A DNA stretch of 64,000 bases from the NCBI RefSeq assembly GCF_003688625.1, contig NZ_RCWY01000002.1, positions 124,001 through 188,000 of the forward strand. The letters run 5' to 3'. Under the pieces are notes generated by a model. The model was not told the origin of the DNA and did no database searches. It saw nothing but the letters and a program-made list of their open reading frames with translations. Shown here one piece after another: positions 58,156-64,000 of this stretch. How positions within the stretch are numbered: position 1 is the first letter of the stretch; the number at the start of each line of letters is the position of its first letter. Made by a program: the position numbers and the translations under genes. The DNA is from Sphingomonas sp. PP-CE-3A-406 (GTDB taxonomy: Bacteria; Pseudomonadota; Alphaproteobacteria; Sphingomonadales; Sphingomonadaceae).

Positions 58156-58532
58156 CCCGCACCCGCCCCTGGCGCAAAGCCCTGATCGCGCTGTTCGTCG
58201 CCGTCGTCGCGTTTACCGGCTATCACGCGGTCCGCACCGTCAGCGACGCGATCTACTGGAACGCGCACCGTGACGAGCCGATCGAACGCTGGATGACGAT
58301 CGGCTATGTCGCGCATTCCTATCACGTGCCCCCGCACATCCTGCATCAGGCGCTGAACCTGCAGCCGGCCCCCGACCACCGCACGCTTGGCCGGATCGCG
58401 CGGCAGAGCGGCCGGACGATGACGCAGGTCCAAGACAAGCTCACCTACGCGATCGTCCATGCGCGCCCACCCTATCCGCCGCCCGGCCCGCCGCCACGAC
58501 CGTTCCAGCCTGCGGCGTCGCCCAAACCGTGA
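58152..58532 (+). CDS. Small membrane-anchored protein with proline-rich tail
   Basis: 126 residues. One membrane segment at about residues 10-28 (ALIALFVAVVAFTGYHAV), a globular part with RWMTIGYVAHSYHVPPHILHQALNL and RTLGRIARQSGRTMTQVQDKL that looks helical, and a proline tail (PPYPPPGPPPRPFQP). The part facing the periplasm or cytoplasm is unsettled. No family recognised. ATGA and GTGA overlaps join it to both neighbours. Confidence 0.72.
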   Translation: MTRTRPWRKALIALFVAVVAFTGYHAVRTVSDAIYWNAHRDEPIERWMTIGYVAHSYHVPPHILHQALNLQPAPDHRTLGRIARQSGRTMTQVQDKLTYAIVHARPPYPPPGPPPRPFQPAASPKP

Positions 58533-59161
58533 CGGAACAACTCCTCGAACTGCTGACCACCTACGGCCTGCCCGCGCTGTTCGGCGCGATGGTGCTCGCC
58601 GCCGCGGGCATGCCGTTCCCGAGTTCGCTCACGCTGGTCGCGATGGGATCGTTCGTCGCGCAGGGCGAGCTGTCATTCTGGCCAGTGGTATTCGCCGGCG
58701 CTACCGGCGCGATCGTCGGCGACCAGATCGGCTATGCGTTCGGTCGCTACGGCGGGCGCCCGCTGCTCGCGGCGGTGACGCGGCGGATCGGCGGCGCCGA
58801 CAAGGTCGAGCAGGCGGAGGCCTATTCACGCAAATGGGCAGGCTGGGGCATCTTCTTCAGCCGCTGGCTGATCGGGCCGCTCGGACCGTGGATCAACGTG
58901 ACCAGCGGCCTGACCGAATATCCGTGGATGCGCTTCATCGCGCTCGACATCGCGGGCGAATTCCTGTGGCTGCTGATCTACGTGTCGCTCGGCCGCGCGT
59001 TCAGCGACCAGGTCCAGACGATCGCGAGCCTGCTCGGCAACCTCACCTGGGTCATCGTCGGAGTGTTGGTAGCCGGCCTGCTGGGCTGGAAGCTGTTCGC
59101 CAAATCTTCGAACGGCGAAACCGCCGCGGAATCCGACGAACGGACGGTAACGAAGCACTGA
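58529..59161 (+). CDS. DedA-family membrane protein
   Basis: 210 residues. Typical DedA features: LLTTYGLPALFGAMVLAAAGMPFPSSLTLVAMGSF, GATGAIVGDQIGYAFGRYGG, and FFSRWLIGPLGPWINVTSGL with the conserved Arg, followed by DIAGEFLWLLIYVSLGRAF. DedA proteins recycle undecaprenyl phosphate or other lipids across the membrane. Last gene of the coupled operon; a tRNA on the other strand follows after 13 bases. Confidence 0.92.
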   Translation: MTEQLLELLTTYGLPALFGAMVLAAAGMPFPSSLTLVAMGSFVAQGELSFWPVVFAGATGAIVGDQIGYAFGRYGGRPLLAAVTRRIGGADKVEQAEAYSRKWAGWGIFFSRWLIGPLGPWINVTSGLTEYPWMRFIALDIAGEFLWLLIYVSLGRAFSDQVQTIASLLGNLTWVIVGVLVAGLLGWKLFAKSSNGETAAESDERTVTKH

Positions 59162-59174
59162 TGCTGGCATGATG

Positions 59175-59248
59175 TGGAGCGGGTGAAGGGAATCGAACCC
59201 TCGTCACTTGCTTGGGAAGCAAAAGCTCTACCATTGAGCTACACCCGC
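59175..59248 (-). tRNA. tRNA-Gly (anticodon CCC)
   Basis: 74 bases on the minus strand: acceptor GCGGGTG / CACCCGC, discriminator T, encoded CCA, D arm GCTC/GAGC, anticodon loop TTCCCAA (anticodon complementary to 59214-59216), T arm GAGGG/CCCTT. It reads glycine GGG codons. Confidence 0.92.
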
Positions 59249-59391
59249 ATAGCCTTGAGATTACCGCGTAATGTCAGGCACCGGCGGTTGCTGTGCAGCG
59301 CGCCGATGTCCCGCCTCTATCCGCTGCCCGTGACCGGCGCAAGAGTCCCTTTTGCGCATGCGGCGCTGCGCTTTCCTGTTACGGTGAGAGT

Positions 59392-59817
59392 ATGGACGAA
59401 CTGACGCTCAGCGTGGTCGGCATCGACTTTCCCAGTGCGGACCGGAGCAAGAGCAACCGGCGCATGGAACTGCTGCTTTGCGCGCCCGGCGAACCGGTCG
59501 ACCTCCGCCGCGAGCCGAAGAACCCGCACGACGCCAACGCGGTGGCGGTGTTCAGCGCACGCGGCATCCAGATGGGCTACATCTCCGCCGAACGCGCACC
59601 GCTGATCGGCCGACGGATGCAGCAGGAGGAGCATGTCGCGGTGTTCCAGGCACTGACCGGCAGCATGGGCTACGTCCGCATTCGATTCGGTGGCGGCGCG
59701 CCGAGCTTGCCGGATGTAGTGGCGGGCGAGATCGGCGCGCGATCACGCGGCCGCGCCGCGCCCTTCGACTCCGACGCCTTCTATCCCGATCCCGAAGGCC
59801 CCGAATGGGGCGCATGA
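59392..59817 (+). CDS. Stand-alone HIRAN-domain protein
   Basis: 141 residues. LSVVGIDFPSADRSKSNRRMELLLC and EPVDLRREPKNPHDANAVAVFSARGIQMGYIS form a HIRAN domain, which in eukaryotic HLTF binds 3' DNA ends and in bacteria occurs alone or with nucleases. The last 40 residues are low-complexity. GGTGAGAG is the ribosome site. Function in DNA repair is inferred from the domain only. Confidence 0.85.
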   Translation: MDELTLSVVGIDFPSADRSKSNRRMELLLCAPGEPVDLRREPKNPHDANAVAVFSARGIQMGYISAERAPLIGRRMQQEEHVAVFQALTGSMGYVRIRFGGGAPSLPDVVAGEIGARSRGRAAPFDSDAFYPDPEGPEWGA

Positions 59818-59830
59818 CCGCAAACCTCTG

Positions 59831-59949
59831 ATCCTCCCCCGCCAGGGGGAGGTGGCCGGCTCTTGCCGGACGGAGGGGGCGGACACGCACCAGAGGTCGT
59901 CGCCCCCCCCTCCGTCGCTACGCGCCACCTCCCCCTGGCGGGGGAGGAT
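59831..59949. repeat. Long palindromic intergenic repeat (ATCCTCCCCCGCC family)
   Basis: Same ends as 11937-12061: ATCCTCCCCCGCCAGGGGGA on the left and the mirror on the right, with an inner GGACGGAGGGGG / CCCCCTCCGTC pair. Placed between convergent genes. Confidence 0.88.
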
Positions 59950-59960
59950 ACTTCACTAAC

Positions 59961-60719
59961 TTAGATCGCCTGCGCGCTGACCGTCCGTCCGGTCGCCTCA
60001 AGATCGCGCGTCAGGTCGGCGAGGCAGCGATCGACCAGCGCCTCGTCCGAACTCCGCACCACGAAGTTCGCACCCGTCCTGCCGTCGCGAAAGAACGGGT
60101 AACTCCCGATCGCGACGCCTTCGTGCGTCTTCTCGGCGTCGCGCAGGATGTCCGCGACTTCACTTTCGGCCACCCAGCACCCGATCGTCTTCGACACCAC
60201 CGGGAGCCCCCCCTCGAGCGTCCCCGTCAATGCATCGAGCATCCCCGCAGTAATGTGCGGCACGCCCGCCATGATGAAGATGTTGCCGATCTTGATCCCC
60301 GGCGCACCCGACACCTTATTGTCGATCAGGTCCGCCCCGACCGGCACCCGCGCCATCCTTGCGCGCGCATCGGTCAGCCCGCCGCGCGTCGCGTAATAAT
60401 CCTCCAGCACCGCCATGGCGCGCGGATGATGCTCGACCGCGACGCCCAGCGCCTCGGCGATCGCATCCACCGTAATGTCGTCGTGAGTCGGCCCGATCCC
60501 GCCAGTCGTGAACAGGTAATCGTTCCGCGCGCGCAAGATGTTGACCGCCTCGACGATCGCCTCGGTCTTGTCGGCGACCACGCGCACCTCGGCGAGGCGG
60601 ATGCCCTGCACGTTGAGCCAGGCCGCGATCTGCGCGACGTTCTTGTCCTGCGTGCGACCCGACAGGATCTCGTCGCCGATGATCGTCAGCGCGGCCGTCC
60701 AGATGCGTTCCTCTACCAT
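59961..60719 (-). CDS. MoaB/CinA-type molybdopterin-binding-domain protein
   Basis: 252 residues: ALTIIGDEILSGRTQDKN, the FTTGGIGPTHDDITVDAIAEALG motif with the Asp pair, and MAGVPHITAGMLDAL, typical of the stand-alone MoCF-like proteins annotated as competence/damage-inducible (CinA N-terminal) proteins. It lacks the C-terminal nicotinamide deamidase part of full CinA. Divergent from map with 51 bases between starts. Confidence 0.9.
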   Translation of the reverse strand: MVEERIWTAALTIIGDEILSGRTQDKNVAQIAAWLNVQGIRLAEVRVVADKTEAIVEAVNILRARNDYLFTTGGIGPTHDDITVDAIAEALGVAVEHHPRAMAVLEDYYATRGGLTDARARMARVPVGADLIDNKVSGAPGIKIGNIFIMAGVPHITAGMLDALTGTLEGGLPVVSKTIGCWVAESEVADILRDAEKTHEGVAIGSYPFFRDGRTGANFVVRSSDEALVDRCLADLTRDLEATGRTVSAQAI

Positions 60720-60770
60720 GCCTCTCGCATAGCCTCGCAAAACCGCGCCCGCCACGCTATATCGCGCGGC

Positions 60771-61598
60771 ATGACCGAATATGTAACCGTCACCTCGGAC
60801 CAGCCCGACGCGCGCACCGGCGCCATCAAGCTGCACGGCCCCGCCGCGTTCGCCGGCATGATGAAGGCGGGGCAACTCGCCGCCGAGACGCTCGACATGA
60901 TCGTCCCGCACATGGTGCCGGGCGTGACCACCGCCGAGATCGACCGGCTGATCTACGACTTCATCGTCGCCGGCGGCGGTGTCCCCGCGACGCTCGGCTA
61001 TCGCGGCTACACGCACAGCGTCTGCATCTCGATCAACCATGTCGTCTGCCACGGCATCCCGAGCGAGAAGACGCTGAAATCGGGCGATATCGTCAACGTC
61101 GACGTCACGCCCTTGCTCGACGGCTGGCACGGCGACACGAGCCGGATGTACCTGATCGGCGACGTTCCGATTAAGGCGCGCCGCCTCGTCGAAGTCACCT
61201 ACGAATGCCTGATGATCGGCATCGAGCAGGCGAAACCCGGCAACCGCATGGGCGACGTCGCCAACGCGATCCAGCGTCACGCGGAGAAGCACCGCTACGG
61301 CGTGGTCCGCGATTTCTGCGGCCACGGCGTCGGCCGGCTGTTCCACGACGCCCCCGAAGTCGTCCATGTCGGCAAGCCCGGCACCGGCCCCGAGCTGCGT
61401 CCGGGCATGATCTTCACGATCGAGCCAATGATCAACATCGGCCGTCCCGACGTGAAGCTGCTCGACGACGGCTGGACGGCAGTCACGCGCGACCGCTCGT
61501 TGTCAGCGCAGTTCGAGCATTCGATCGGCATAACGGAAGACGGCTGCGAGATCTTCACGCTCAGCCCCAAGGGCTACACGCAGCCGCCTTACGTATAG
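60771..61598 (+). CDS. map: Type I methionine aminopeptidase
   Basis: 275-residue enzyme that removes the initiator Met from new proteins. The metal ligands are present: Asp in DIVNVDVTPLLDGWHGDTSRM (two Asp), His in CGHGVGRLFHDAPEV, Glu in IFTIEPMINIG and Glu in QFEHSIGITEDG; substrate His in GYTHSVCISINHVVCHGIP. Length and order are standard. Confidence 0.96.
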   Translation: MTEYVTVTSDQPDARTGAIKLHGPAAFAGMMKAGQLAAETLDMIVPHMVPGVTTAEIDRLIYDFIVAGGGVPATLGYRGYTHSVCISINHVVCHGIPSEKTLKSGDIVNVDVTPLLDGWHGDTSRMYLIGDVPIKARRLVEVTYECLMIGIEQAKPGNRMGDVANAIQRHAEKHRYGVVRDFCGHGVGRLFHDAPEVVHVGKPGTGPELRPGMIFTIEPMINIGRPDVKLLDDGWTAVTRDRSLSAQFEHSIGITEDGCEIFTLSPKGYTQPPYV

Positions 61599-61600
61599 GC

Positions 61601-61999
61601 TCAGGTCGTCGAGACGTTCTTCACCGTGCAATCGGTGATGACGTTGCCATTATATTCAAACGATCCCTTGCCGTTCCAGTCTTTCGTGACGGCAAGCGCG
61701 ACACTGAAGTGCGCCATATGGGATCCGATCGCAGGCGGCGGGAATGACACGTAGTACTGCCCAGTGAGATGCACGAGCAGCGTGTCCTGCCCGAATCCGG
61801 TGTGCAGGATAGCGCCCGTGACATGCGGAATGATCGTCGTGCCATAGGGTGGCGGTAATGCCTGCGTGATTTGCGCAGAGCCTATGACCTGTCCGGACAC
61901 GGCATTCACGCCCAGATCGAGATGAAGCACCGGTGCACCGGCAAAACCACCATGCTGAACTTGTAGCTTTACTAGATAATATCCAACTGCCTCGGTCAT
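61601..61999 (-). CDS. DUF1842 domain-containing protein
   Basis: 132 residues, beta-rich: YYLVKLQVQHGGFAGAPVLHLDLGVNAVSGQVIGSAQITQALPPP, HVTGAILHTGFGQDTLLVHLTG and VALAVTKDWNGKGSFEYNG follow the pattern of DUF1842 proteins known from Pseudomonas and relatives. AGGAGGG precedes the ATG at 61999. Composition is lower in GC than its neighbours, suggesting acquisition. Function unknown. Its stop lies two bases from the map stop. Confidence 0.68.
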   Translation of the reverse strand: MTEAVGYYLVKLQVQHGGFAGAPVLHLDLGVNAVSGQVIGSAQITQALPPPYGTTIIPHVTGAILHTGFGQDTLLVHLTGQYYVSFPPPAIGSHMAHFSVALAVTKDWNGKGSFEYNGNVITDCTVKNVSTT

Positions 62000-62196
62000 G
62001 AATATTCCCTCCTGAGGATCCATGCTGATCCTTCATTGGAGTTCCTCATAGGACGACTGTCGAGTCCAGCGGGATTGGGTCCGAAACGAACCGGCCGAAG
62101 CCGGAGCGACCGGCCGAAACCCTCTTGCACGACTGCGCCATACGAATCTGACGTACAAAGGGTGACGCGGACCGTCCGCGCCGCTATCTGCGCCCC

Positions 62197-64000
<1,804 letters not shown>

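Overview
The window is about 64 kb of high-GC chromosomal DNA from an alphaproteobacterium, almost certainly Sphingomonas or a close sphingomonad. This rests on gene content (TonB-dependent sugar receptors, split cobalamin-dependent methionine synthase, DUF4893, DUF885 and S10 peptidases, HWE-type histidine kinase, CsbD stress proteins), strong GC3 codon bias, and dispersed intergenic palindromes typical of these genomes. No rRNA operon, CRISPR array, transposase or intact prophage was seen.

Layout. 1-2.6 kb: a two-component system (kinase cut by the window edge) behind a quinone oxidoreductase. 2.7-4.2 kb: aldehyde dehydrogenase. 4.2-10.2 kb: a methionine/one-carbon operon on the minus strand (ArsR-methyltransferase regulator, metF, metH N-part, metH C-part) preceded by a 22-bp perfect palindrome and carrying three palindromic repeats, one of them inside metH. 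10.3-25 kb: housekeeping and envelope genes (two small lipoproteins, aldo/keto reductase, a ScfR/PrpR-type regulator, CDF transporter, 3-hydroxybutyrate dehydrogenase, zinc metallopeptidase, secreted peptidases and hydrolase, NAD synthetase). 25.1-27.8 kb: a compact three-gene inositol operon (CDP-alcohol phosphotransferase, inositol-phosphate synthase, nucleotidyltransferase). 28-34.3 kb: HWE kinase, Uma2, CYTH, EttA, M28 peptidase and a lipoprotein. 34.4-36.5 kb: a CAT-anticodon tRNA followed by a gene-poor stretch and a solitary methyltransferase that looks like an old integration site.

36.5-50.4 kb is a carbohydrate region. Its left half (AraD1-type hydrolase, FucP-type transporter, exported aldose 1-epimerase, XylD-like sugar-acid dehydratase) fits a non-phosphorylative aldose pathway. 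Its right half (LacI regulator, MFS carrier, TonB receptor, Gfo/Idh/MocA protein, aldo/keto reductase and a translationally coupled SsuD-type flavin monooxygenase) resembles the logic of oxidative desulfonation of a sulfosugar such as sulfoquinovose. That is the most interesting hypothesis in the window.

50.5-54.0 kb is a stress-type module in which a PAS-PAS-PAS-LuxR regulator sits between two CsbD-like genes and a membrane protein. 54.5-59.2 kb is a five-gene operon (MFS, metallophosphoesterase, ArsB/NhaD-type permease, small membrane protein, DedA) in which every junction is a 4-base start/stop overlap; its function is unknown. 59.2-64 kb holds tRNA-Gly(CCC), a stand-alone HIRAN protein, a molybdopterin-binding-domain protein, methionine aminopeptidase, a DUF1842 protein and the start of purL.

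All functional calls come from reading the translations and motifs by eye. No database search was possible.
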